From Geobacter sp. DSM 9736 (GTDB taxonomy: Bacteria > Desulfobacterota > Desulfuromonadia > Geobacterales > Geobacteraceae), in assembly GCF_900187405.1 (NCBI RefSeq), contig NZ_LT896716.1:186001-250000 (forward strand): a DNA stretch of 64,000 nucleotides, given 5' to 3'. This document shows positions 40,479 to 47,694 of the stretch, one piece after another. The notes beneath the pieces are model-generated. The model searched no databases. It was not told where the DNA came from and worked only from the letters and a program-made list of their open reading frames with translations. The stretch's first letter is position 1. Every line of letters starts with the position of its first letter. Made by a program: the position numbers and the translations under genes.

Positions 40479-42173
40479 TCAAAATTTGACTTCGAAGGTA
40501 GCGTAAATGTTCTGCGCGGTTTTCAGCGGGGTGAGGAGTTGCATTTGCTGGCCGTTCAGGCTCGATATCTTGACGGGAGCTCCGACCCAGTTGTTGCTGC
40601 CGGTGTACTCGAAGTCGTAATACTGGTAGCCGACCTTGAAGAAGGTCTTGGACAGGTATGAGGAGATCGGCTTCAGGTTGAGATCCTGGATGAGGTAGCC
40701 CTCGTAGACGTTGCCTCGGGTTCCCGCCTTGGCGGTCCACATGTCGTCTGCGGCAGGTGCGAATGTGATCCAGTTCTTGGAGCCGTGGTTGTATTCCGCG
40801 CCGATCTTTGTCCCGGTCGGCAGGTCGTAACGGGCACCTACGTACGTGGCCCAGCCGGTTTTGTCACTGGGGGCTTCGGGGTTGAAGAAAGAGCCGGTCA
40901 TGAGCCCCTGGAACCCTGCATTGGCGGAGACATTGTCGTTTGGATGGGTCACGCTGAGACCGAACTCCGCGAACACATTAAGATTGCCGGGGCCCACCTT
41001 CTTGAGGGTGCTCAGGACGCCGGTGCCGAACCAGTCGATGTCCCCGAGATTGACGCTGGGTGCGGTATCGCCGAAAGCGGAGCTCCGCATCTCCGGAAAG
41101 TCGAAGATATTGAAGCCGCGATTCCACTGGAGATGAATACGGAGCGGGTCGGTGTCGACCGGGACGATTGCTACCCCCAGCATGTCGGTGTCACGCAGCG
41201 TATTGCCTGCCGGGTTCTCGATGCCTGAATCGAAGCCCCGCCCGTAGCATATCTTTCCGTACGCGCCCGGAAGAGCCTCGATGTCGGGGGCCCATCCCAG
41301 GGTCATGCCGTCGAAGGCGTAATCCACCAGCAGAGCTGGGGTTCCGCCGTTGCCGGGGCGCTCTGTATTGAGACGGAGGTGCTCCGGTATTCCATTGGTG
41401 GAGGGACGGCGACCGACTGAAAACCATACCGGCTCGTCGCCTATGTTTGCCCAGGTAGCATACGCCCGATCGACGTTGACGTAGTCGGAGGAGGGGATAT
41501 GGCCGAGGGTGCCGTCGAAGACCCCTACCCGGTCCGCGAAATAGGGATTCCCGCTGCCGGTGACTGCAGCATCGGTGTTGGACCCGAAGGTTTTGTACAT
41601 GAGAAGACGGACGTTCACAGTTACATCCTGGGTTGCTTTCGCATGCAGGTCGAGACCAAGGCGATTGGTGTAAAGGGTATCGTTCTTCGGCTTGTAGGAT
41701 GGGGTCTGTTGAGCGAATGCGAAAAGCCCTCCGGGGTTGGCCGGATCGAGAAGTCCGCCGGGAGCGCCGTGGGTTGCGAGGAAGGTGTTGGCGGCGCTGT
41801 AGGTCGTGGCGTTCCTCATGGCAGACTGGAAGTTCATGAAATTAGCCACCGCTGGCCCGAATAGAACGGGGTTGCCCGCGAAACCAAGGTTCATCTGGTC
41901 CTGGGCGAATGAGAAAGTTCTGTTCACGTCGATATAGGGGGCTGTTTTTCCCCGCAGGCTGTCCACCCGGAACCGGTAGTCACCGCCGATGGTGAGCCAG
42001 CGGTTGAGGGATTTCTCCTGCTCCTTCTTTGTCTGCTGCTTAAGTGCCTCCACTTCCTTCGACAGTGCATCCAGCTTTTGCTGGAGGTCCTGGTCCGCGG
42101 CCTGTGCCGCAAACGGCAGTGCCAACCCGGCGGCGAGGGTGCCGGTCACGATGGTGCGAATAGTTGCTCGCAT
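40479..42173 (-). CDS. Outer-membrane porin-like protein with coiled-coil N-terminus
   Basis: Exported protein of 564 residues. A signal peptide (MRATIRTIVTGTLAAGLALPFAAQA) precedes a coiled coil (DLQQKLDALSKEVEALKQQ), then a long beta-rich region with GGDYRFRVDSLRG, many Gly/Asn/aromatic residues and a terminal ATFEVKF strand. This layout (SLH-like or coiled-coil start plus barrel, terminal Phe) fits the DUF3373 family of Geobacter-type putative porins. It is the first gene of the molybdoenzyme operon; AAGGAG lies upstream. It may be a channel or a barrel hosting cytochromes, which cannot be judged here. Confidence 0.8.
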   Translation of the reverse strand: MRATIRTIVTGTLAAGLALPFAAQAADQDLQQKLDALSKEVEALKQQTKKEQEKSLNRWLTIGGDYRFRVDSLRGKTAPYIDVNRTFSFAQDQMNLGFAGNPVLFGPAVANFMNFQSAMRNATTYSAANTFLATHGAPGGLLDPANPGGLFAFAQQTPSYKPKNDTLYTNRLGLDLHAKATQDVTVNVRLLMYKTFGSNTDAAVTGSGNPYFADRVGVFDGTLGHIPSSDYVNVDRAYATWANIGDEPVWFSVGRRPSTNGIPEHLRLNTERPGNGGTPALLVDYAFDGMTLGWAPDIEALPGAYGKICYGRGFDSGIENPAGNTLRDTDMLGVAIVPVDTDPLRIHLQWNRGFNIFDFPEMRSSAFGDTAPSVNLGDIDWFGTGVLSTLKKVGPGNLNVFAEFGLSVTHPNDNVSANAGFQGLMTGSFFNPEAPSDKTGWATYVGARYDLPTGTKIGAEYNHGSKNWITFAPAADDMWTAKAGTRGNVYEGYLIQDLNLKPISSYLSKTFFKVGYQYYDFEYTGSNNWVGAPVKISSLNGQQMQLLTPLKTAQNIYATFEVKF

Positions 42174-42691
42174 ATGCTCTCCTTTCCGTATGAATTGTGC
42201 TGCGTAATGTATCGGTTCGGCTTTATATCTTTTTAGAAAAATATATCCAGGGGAAGATATCGGACGGAAAATATATAGTGAAAAGCAAATATTGTGCCCT
42301 TGCTATATGGGCTACAGTCCGGCCACTTTCAGAAATGCATCTTTTTGGATATAGCGAAAATGCTGTATTAGGGTGTTATTTGGCGGAGGGTGATGTGTCT
42401 TATGCGTATTTCATCCTTTAGTGAAAATTTTGGCTGTCGGGAAGGGAGTAAGGGGGGCTGTCGCCGGAGCACCGGCCTGCTGCGGATGTTGGTAGGGTGA
42501 GGCGGTGACTGCTGCCGGAGGTGGTCCTCATCTTGCAGATATTAAAATCCGGCTGTACGGGCGTCATCAAATTCTCCCGGGGTGCCCCGGTCTGCTTGAT
42601 AATTCCGGACCTGCCCGTACGGGCCTATTTTTGCTAATTATTATTTTTTTATTAAAACTGTTGACGGTCTGCTACTGGGGGAGAAATAAGC
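42174..42691. other. Divergent intergenic region, 518 bp
   Basis: AT-rich between 42200 and 42430, with repeated AAATATAT-like words, probably containing the promoter of the porin operon (-). From 42550 there is a structured, terminator-like element described separately. A 74-codon frame at 42197-42421 has no ribosome site or recognisable sequence and is not called. Confidence 0.5.
42555..42629 (+). promoter_or_regulatory. Structured leader element with terminator-like end
   Basis: GTACGGGC (42555-42562) pairs with GCCCGTAC (42613-42620); ATCAA (42566-42570) pairs with TTGAT (42596-42600); CCGGG/CCCGG forms an inner stem (42577-42590). The 3' arm also forms the alternative hairpin GCCC-GTAC-GGGC followed by CTATTTTT. 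It lies 63-137 nt upstream of the response regulator gene. No known riboswitch class is recognised. Confidence 0.5.
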
Positions 42692-43117
42692 ATGGCTGAA
42701 GAACCCGACGGCGGCTCAAACCCCCTGCGCATCCTTTTGGTGGAGGACCATCCGGACGATGCGCTGCTGACGATTCTCGCACTGAAAAAACAGAGGCTGG
42801 AGAAAGTGACGGTACTGAATGACGCGTTGAAAGCTCTCGATTATCTGGTGCAGGGAGGCTTGAAGCCGGAGGAGAGGGCAGTGCTTCCGGACCTTATCAT
42901 TGTAGATCTGAAGCTGCCGAGGATGGACGGCTTCGATTTCATCGAGAGTATCAGGAAGTACGAGGATATAGGCCGCATCCCCCTTGTGGTGTTAAGCGCG
43001 TCAAGCTCGGACAAGGACAGGGAGCGGTGCCGCGAACTCGGAGTTGATGGATACCTGACCAAGCCGCTCGATATCGGCGAGCTGAACCGGGTGCTGGAGA
43101 AGGTCAAGTTGTGCTGA
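42692..43117 (+). CDS. Single-domain response regulator (Rcp1-like)
   Basis: Receiver-only protein of 141 residues. Acidic pocket in LLVEDHPDDALL, phosphoacceptor Asp in LIIVDLKLPRMDG (about Asp70), Ser in VVLSASSS and Lys in YLTKPLD. The ...EDHPDD... start and the longer alpha2-beta3 segment (KALDYLVQGGLKPEE) resemble Rcp1-type regulators that pair with phytochrome or hybrid kinases. No output domain and no adjacent kinase, so it acts by protein contact. GGGGGAGA lies before the ATG. The next gene starts 25 bp on. Confidence 0.93.
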   Translation: MAEEPDGGSNPLRILLVEDHPDDALLTILALKKQRLEKVTVLNDALKALDYLVQGGLKPEERAVLPDLIIVDLKLPRMDGFDFIESIRKYEDIGRIPLVVLSASSSDKDRERCRELGVDGYLTKPLDIGELNRVLEKVKLC

Positions 43118-43142
43118 TGGGGAGTAGAGGAGGGGCGTGCCG

Positions 43143-43346
43143 ATGAACGAGGATCTTGCAACCCTGAGCCACGAGGAACTTATTCAGGTGAGCTGTCTGG
43201 TGTGCAAACTGCTGAAGTGGGACAACCTCATGACCTGGGACGAGGCATTGCGACAGGCTTACCACCAGGTGGTCGAGGAGAGCGAGTGGAGGAAAGGGCA
43301 GGCAATGCAGAAAACCTTATCCGGCTGCTGCGATTGCAGGAGCTGA
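43143..43346 (+). CDS. Small Cys-rich protein of unknown function
   Basis: Predicted cytoplasmic protein of 67 residues starting at ATG 43143 with AGAGGAGGGG upstream; a GTG six bases earlier is too near that site. It has five cysteines: CLVC near residues 18-21 and CCDC next to the C-terminus (GCCDCRS). No transmembrane segment. I do not recognise a family. Two cysteine groups could bind zinc or an iron-sulfur cluster. It follows the response regulator and is probably co-transcribed with it. Confidence 0.6.
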   Translation: MNEDLATLSHEELIQVSCLVCKLLKWDNLMTWDEALRQAYHQVVEESEWRKGQAMQKTLSGCCDCRS

Positions 43347-43371
43347 GTGGCCGGTCGTTGCCCCTCCCTTT

Positions 43372-44250
43372 CTAGTTCCCTTCCATTCTGCTTCCCCTGA
43401 GTCCCTGCTCCAGAGTTGGATACCGCAGCACCACCCCGAGCCGTTCCAGCATTTTTCTGTTATCGAGGCAGCGGGATTCGCTGAAGTAGGAGAGAAGCAG
43501 CGGGTTCATAACCCCTCCCGCTTCCTTCCGGGTAACCTGGGGCGGACGGATCAGCCCGAAGAAGTCGGCGACGGCATTAAAGTAGTGTGTCATGGTAGTG
43601 CACTCACCGTCACTGACGTTGAATATCTCTCCTGCTTCACCCTTTTCCGCGGCTGCAAGGCATATTGTCGCCAGATCCTCTGCATGGACCCGATTCGACA
43701 GAGGAGATTCGTTCTCGCGCAACACCGGATTTCCGCTCTCTATGTGCGGTATTGGGAGTCTTCCAGGCCCATAGATGGCGCTTACGCGCAGGATCACAAC
43801 CGGCACGTTCCGCTCCCTGCCCCACTCAAGAAGATACCGTTCCGCATCCAGCCTGCGTTTCCCACGGGGAGTCAGGGGGGCGGGCGACGCTGTTTCGTCA
43901 ACCAGTGCACCTCCACAGTCGCCGTATACGCCGCTGGTGCTCATGTATATCAGCTTTGCCGGTTCCTTCCCTTTTCCGACGGCGGCACAGAATGTCCTGA
44001 CCCGCGGATCAAGAAGTCCTCCGCCCGGAGGGGGCGCAAGGTAGTACACCATGGCTCCTCCCGTTGGAAGAGATGGGAGCGATTCCGGGTCATCCAGGTT
44101 ACCGCGCACTACCCGGACTCCCTCCTGCTCAAGCTGTGCTGCCCGCTCTTCATTCCTTACCATGCCGAAAACTTCATCACTACTTGCCTGTGCAAGGCGT
44201 GCTATCCGGGCTCCGACATAACCGCAGCCGATGATGAGGGTTTTTCCCAT
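43372..44250 (-). CDS. NAD(P)-dependent epimerase/dehydratase family protein
   Basis: Extended short-chain dehydrogenase-like protein of 292 residues. The N-terminal Rossmann motif is LIIGCGYVGARIARLA (GxGxxG variant). The catalytic-site Ser-Thr and Tyr lie around STSGVYGDCGG, and the expected YxxxK seems degraded. LRVSAIYGPGR near 155-165 is the usual conserved block. Closest to the YeeZ-type SDR group of unclear substrate. Start ATG 44250. It sits downstream of the NERD protein gene with an 81-bp gap and may share its transcript. Confidence 0.85.
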   Translation of the reverse strand: MGKTLIIGCGYVGARIARLAQASSDEVFGMVRNEERAAQLEQEGVRVVRGNLDDPESLPSLPTGGAMVYYLAPPPGGGLLDPRVRTFCAAVGKGKEPAKLIYMSTSGVYGDCGGALVDETASPAPLTPRGKRRLDAERYLLEWGRERNVPVVILRVSAIYGPGRLPIPHIESGNPVLRENESPLSNRVHAEDLATICLAAAEKGEAGEIFNVSDGECTTMTHYFNAVADFFGLIRPPQVTRKEAGGVMNPLLLSYFSESRCLDNRKMLERLGVVLRYPTLEQGLRGSRMEGN

Positions 44251-44331
44251 CTCCCTGCTCCTTGTTGTTATTTCTCCAGGTTTTCGGCTCCTTGCTCCCT
44301 GGCTCTCCGTCTCTGGAATTTCATCCTGGAT

Positions 44332-45870
44332 TTATGCGGGGCCTATCTCCCGCCCCCTGATCAGGTTCTCTATCTGTCGAGGGGAAGGGCGCTTGCTGAA
44401 TGCGTTGTTACGTCGGGCTGCCGCCTCGATGTTCTCAAGTGTGGCTACGAGCCGGTCAAGAGTCGCAATTCTGTAGAACCTGCCTATCTGCCCGCCGATG
44501 CGGGAAAGATCGGTGCCGGCAGGAAACACGATGACCCCGTAGACGGGGATGTTCCAGGAGCCTCGCTTCTGCACGATGCGCATGAGGCTCATGCAGTACT
44601 CGTTTACCTGATGGTAAGGGTTGTCCCCCCAGAGACTCAGGATTTCACGCCGTTCTCCGCCGCTGACCGCGTGCCATTTGTCGTTCGCAAAATCCCCGTC
44701 AGACTCGATCACGCCGCTGTAATTCTTGGCCTCGATTACGATGAGGCACTCCTTGCTGATGACGATGCAGTCGGTGAACTGGCTGTGGCTTTTACCCGCC
44801 GAGACATTGAAGCTGTTGATGATGCGCCAGTCTCCGCGGGTGTGTTTCGGGCTGCGGAAGACATGTTCGAACAGCTTCTGCTCCAGCACGTTGACATGCG
44901 CCGTAGACGCCGGCTGCGAGGAAGGGGTGCGGCTGACGGTCTCAAGAGCTGCGATCTTGTTCCGCAGCAGGTCCATTTCCAGTTTTGTCTGGTCGAGTTC
45001 CGCGGTCAGCTTCTCCTGCTGCTCCCGCTTCGCCTCTTCAAGCTCCTTTACCATCGATGCCGTGAGCTGCTGGTATTCGATGTCGTTCTTGACCCGCTGC
45101 TCCAGCTCCTTTATGCGATCGAGGTACAACTCGAACTGCTTTGTGGTGAAGCGGTCCTGTTCCTCCAGTTGCGCGTTTTTTTCCTCAAGAAGCTTGAGGT
45201 TCGTTTCGGCATTGCTGATGAGTTCGTGTTCCCGCTGCCGGGCATTGTGCATCTGGATACGCCGCACGCGGAGCAGCAGTTCAACGATCATCCAGACAAG
45301 TATTCCACCCAAGAGACAGAAGGCCATTATTTTCCGGTACTGTTTCCAGGGCCCGATGTTCTTGAACGGAGACCTCAGCCATTCTCCGTAGTCCTCGTCG
45401 AAATTCATGGGAAGGTTCTTGAGCACGTAAAGGCGCGCGATGATCTGCACCGGGGAGGAAGCCGTTGCCGATACCGGTGTGGCTCCTTCCAGCAGGATGT
45501 ACTGCGCTTTCTTCAGGTCTTTTTCCGTTGGAAATTTACGCCACTCAAGGTTCGGGCTGGAGGAGTAGAGGATCTTCTGGTCAGGGCATTCACGGCCGGT
45601 CGAAGTGCAGTCTGTTATGACGAAACCGAACATGCCGAAGTTGCTGTCGAGCACGTTCTGAAGCGCTACTATGTCGTTCATCAGCAGATAATATGAAAGA
45701 CGGGTGCGCAACTGGTCGGAAAGAAAATTGAGGTCGGCGGTGTGGACCTTGAAGAGCGCTTTATTGTAGTTCTGGTCGTAATACTCCTTGGCGAGCGGCT
45801 TTGCGAGAAGGACCGCAGGGAGCAGAAAGACGATGCTGCGCAGCAATGCTGTGAGGAGGAATTTTACCAC
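44332..45870 (-). CDS. Membrane-anchored NERD-domain (nuclease-related) protein
   Basis: Protein of 512 residues. TM1 (about 6-24), an extracytoplasmic domain (about 25-178) shaped like a sensor domain, then TM2 (about 180-200). A coiled coil follows (about 205-310: ELISNAETNLKLLEEKNAQL and onward), and a C-terminal NERD domain (about 330-450). The nuclease-like motif is seen as Asp in FTDCIVISKE followed by IVIEAKNYSG, the E-x-K of PD-(D/E)xK enzymes. NERD proteins are poorly characterised. Sensor plus coiled coil plus nuclease-like output is uncommon and may couple an outside signal to nucleic-acid processing. GTG start. Confidence 0.8.
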   Translation of the reverse strand: MVKFLLTALLRSIVFLLPAVLLAKPLAKEYYDQNYNKALFKVHTADLNFLSDQLRTRLSYYLLMNDIVALQNVLDSNFGMFGFVITDCTSTGRECPDQKILYSSSPNLEWRKFPTEKDLKKAQYILLEGATPVSATASSPVQIIARLYVLKNLPMNFDEDYGEWLRSPFKNIGPWKQYRKIMAFCLLGGILVWMIVELLLRVRRIQMHNARQREHELISNAETNLKLLEEKNAQLEEQDRFTTKQFELYLDRIKELEQRVKNDIEYQQLTASMVKELEEAKREQQEKLTAELDQTKLEMDLLRNKIAALETVSRTPSSQPASTAHVNVLEQKLFEHVFRSPKHTRGDWRIINSFNVSAGKSHSQFTDCIVISKECLIVIEAKNYSGVIESDGDFANDKWHAVSGGERREILSLWGDNPYHQVNEYCMSLMRIVQKRGSWNIPVYGVIVFPAGTDLSRIGGQIGRFYRIATLDRLVATLENIEAAARRNNAFSKRPSPRQIENLIRGREIGPA

Positions 45871-46079
45871 GACCTGTTCCTGGAGGAGTGAGTGCGACTG
45901 TTCGTTAATAGCGGATGCGAGGGCTCATGTCAAGGCAATGCCTGCCGTGGCATACTCCTCATCGCATCAGCCGTTTCCTGATAACGTTTGCTGCTGCTCA
46001 TAGGGAACAAATAATATTTTTCCCCTTGAACAACATTCTTCACCATGATAAAGTCCAATCATTCATTAGTAAAAAGTTT
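45871..46079 (+). promoter_or_regulatory. Promoter region before the tandem riboswitches
   Basis: About 200 bp without a gene. TTGAAC at 46026-46031 with GATAAA at 46047-46052 is the best sigma-70-like pair; the spacing is 15, slightly short. It would start transcription just before the first aptamer. The rest shows nothing clear. Confidence 0.35.
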
Positions 46080-46192
46080 CCGATACACGACAATACTAAA
46101 CCATCCGCGAGGGTGGGACGGAAAGCCTAAGGGTCTCACGAAGACAGCCGGGTCGCCGAAATATCGCGAGGATATTCGGCCCCGGCTTTTTT
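46080..46192 (+). promoter_or_regulatory. GEMM-I riboswitch 1 with terminator
   Basis: Aptamer features are ACGACAATACTAAACCATCC, the GCGA tetraloop, GGGACGGAAAGCCTAAGG and AGCCGGG, the GEMM-I cyclic-dinucleotide fold. The ACAATAC sequence in the ligand pocket, instead of the CACAGGGC-type, matches the Geobacter GEMM-Ib group selective for 3',3'-cGAMP. AGCCGGG..GCCGAA / TTCGGC..CCCGGCT followed by TTTTTT forms a terminator sharing the aptamer's 3' strand, so ligand should permit transcription. Confidence 0.9.
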
Positions 46193-46274
46193 GTACCCCG
46201 AACGTGGAGAATTCATAGATAAACAAGGTTGCGCAGGAGCGTCAATCGCCGGCAAGAGCGGCGACAGCAAGGGT

Positions 46275-46387
46275 GGTACACGATAATACTCAACCATTCG
46301 CGAGAATGGGGCGGAAAGCCTAAGGGTCTCACCGAGACAGCCGGGTTGCCGAAATATCACGAGGATATTCGGCCCCGGTTTTTTTTG
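46275..46387 (+). promoter_or_regulatory. GEMM-I riboswitch 2 with terminator
   Basis: Second copy, very similar: CACGATAATACTCAACCATT, a GCGA loop, GGGGCGGAAAGCCTAAGG, then GCCGGGTTGCCGAA and TTCGGCCCCGGTTTTTTTT. It lies 82 nt after copy 1, in series with it, and 97 nt before the lipoprotein start. The compensatory change CATCCGCGAGGGTG to CATTCGCGAGAATG supports a maintained stem. Confidence 0.9.
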
Positions 46388-46483
46388 TGCCGGGGAGGGT
46401 AAACATGTCGCTGCCGGAGACGGCAGGGACGGAAACCATGGATCCTCAGGTTCCATCGGAAAAAGAGTAAGACGGAGGTAAGA

Positions 46484-47641
46484 ATGAAAACGAAGAATGT
46501 GGTACTCTCAATCGCGGTTCTGGGCCTTGCGGTCGCCATAAGCGGGTGCGGCAGCAGTGGAGGAGGAGTTTCCCTTTCCGGCGGAGCCGCGACTTCCGGC
46601 CAGCAGACCCCTGCTGCTGATTCCACCGCAGGTACTGCCACAGCGGCCGTCCAGGCGGGTAAAACCATCTATGATGGCAGGTGTGCGGGGTGCCACAAGC
46701 TGGGGAGCTACGATACGACCGGTTCCTACATGGATCTGATGGGTACGGGGAACAACATTGAAGCCAAATTTTCCGGCTCCCACAACGGCATCACTCTGGC
46801 CGCTACCGAATCGCGGGATGTCAGGGCTTTCATAGATGTAAATTCCGGCATTGCTCCAGCTCCCGCGGCTGATCCGACGCCCGATGCCCCAACCTCGCCG
46901 GCACCGGCTGCCGGCACCCCCCAGCCCGCAACGAGCACCAACGGAAAAAACCTCTACGACGGCAGGTGTGCCGGTTGCCACAAACTCGGGAGCTATGATG
47001 CCGCCGGGTCTCCTGAGCTTGCGGGCAAAGGAAGCGCGGTGACAACCAAGCTCGCCGCTTCCCACATGGGTATCACCCTTGCCGCCACAGATGTGGCCGA
47101 CATCAGGACATTCATCGAAGCGAACTCTGCGAGCCCAGCTCCGGCCCCCGTTGTTACTACGCCGCCCGTACCGGTCCCGGTTTCTCCCCAGGAGCCGGCA
47201 TCCACGCCAACACCTGCTCCGGCTGCGCCTGCCGGGAAGGCTTCGTTCGACAGCAAATGTGCAGGATGCCATTCCTTCGCGACCCTTTCCGGCAGGGGTA
47301 ACCTCGTCGCATCCAAATTCCCGGTAGCGGGGGCAGCTGGGCATAACGGCATCACACTCTCGGCAACAGAGATAACCGATATCAGGTCCTACCTCGATGC
47401 CCCGGCTGCCGGCCAGCCCGCTTCTCCGTCGGCACCGGCGCCGGTTGTCCTTGATGGTCAGACGCTCTACGCAAACTACTGCGCCCTGTGCCACGGATCA
47501 CTCACCAGATCGGACATCAGGGGAGAATCCGCAAGCGATACCCAGTCCGCCATCAACAGAAACAAGGGAGGGATGGGGACAGCCACGCTGAAGAGCCTTA
47601 CCATCACCCAGTTGGAAGCCATCGCAAACGCGCTGAGGTAG
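46484..47641 (+). CDS. PgcA-like lipoprotein with four monohaem c domains
   Basis: Exported lipoprotein of 385 residues. The signal peptide ends in the lipobox ISGCGSS (Cys22). Four monohaem domains have CAGCH near residues 67, 163 and 260 and CALCH near 333. They are joined by long Pro/Ala/Thr linkers. Domains 1 and 2 share YDGRCAGCHKLGSYD, so they are recent duplicates. The design matches PgcA of Geobacter, an extracellular cytochrome with three haem domains and repetitive linkers, used in reducing iron oxides. Here there are four haems. It is controlled by the two GEMM riboswitches upstream; ACGGAGGTAAG is the ribosome site. Confidence 0.9.
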   Translation: MKTKNVVLSIAVLGLAVAISGCGSSGGGVSLSGGAATSGQQTPAADSTAGTATAAVQAGKTIYDGRCAGCHKLGSYDTTGSYMDLMGTGNNIEAKFSGSHNGITLAATESRDVRAFIDVNSGIAPAPAADPTPDAPTSPAPAAGTPQPATSTNGKNLYDGRCAGCHKLGSYDAAGSPELAGKGSAVTTKLAASHMGITLAATDVADIRTFIEANSASPAPAPVVTTPPVPVPVSPQEPASTPTPAPAAPAGKASFDSKCAGCHSFATLSGRGNLVASKFPVAGAAGHNGITLSATEITDIRSYLDAPAAGQPASPSAPAPVVLDGQTLYANYCALCHGSLTRSDIRGESASDTQSAINRNKGGMGTATLKSLTITQLEAIANALR

Positions 47642-47668
47642 TAGCGCTTCGCTGATGCGGGACAACAA

Positions 47669-47693
47669 GAAGGGGCTGCTGAGCAGCCCCTTC
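47669..47693. terminator. Shared convergent terminator
   Basis: GAAGGGGCTGC-TGA-GCAGCCCCTTC, a perfect 11-bp stem with GTTATTT on the right and a short A-rich stretch on the left. It serves the lipoprotein gene (+) and perhaps the GHKL gene (-), whose stop is two bases away. Confidence 0.85.
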
Positions 47694-47694
47694 G

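Noticed and set aside
42197-42421. 74-codon frame in the 518-bp intergenic region
   Set aside because: No ribosome site, odd composition and overlap with the expected promoter of the porin operon. Left uncalled.
43372-44250. Calling the SDR protein a UDP-sugar epimerase
   Set aside because: The Rossmann fold is clear but the YxxxK catalytic pair is not, and no sugar-nucleotide genes are adjacent; only a family name is given.
43585-45696. Open frame of 703 codons antisense to the epimerase and NERD genes
   Set aside because: It spans two genes and their gap with no recognisable domain, while both minus-strand proteins have motifs.
45949-45967. Sigma-54 promoter (TGGCAT..CATCGCA)
   Set aside because: The GG-to-GC spacing is 13 rather than 10, so it does not fit.
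46193-46274. A third riboswitch or promoter between the two GEMM copies
   Set aside because: The 82-nt spacer has no GEMM core (no GGAAAGCC) and no good -35/-10 pair, so both aptamers are taken as one transcript.
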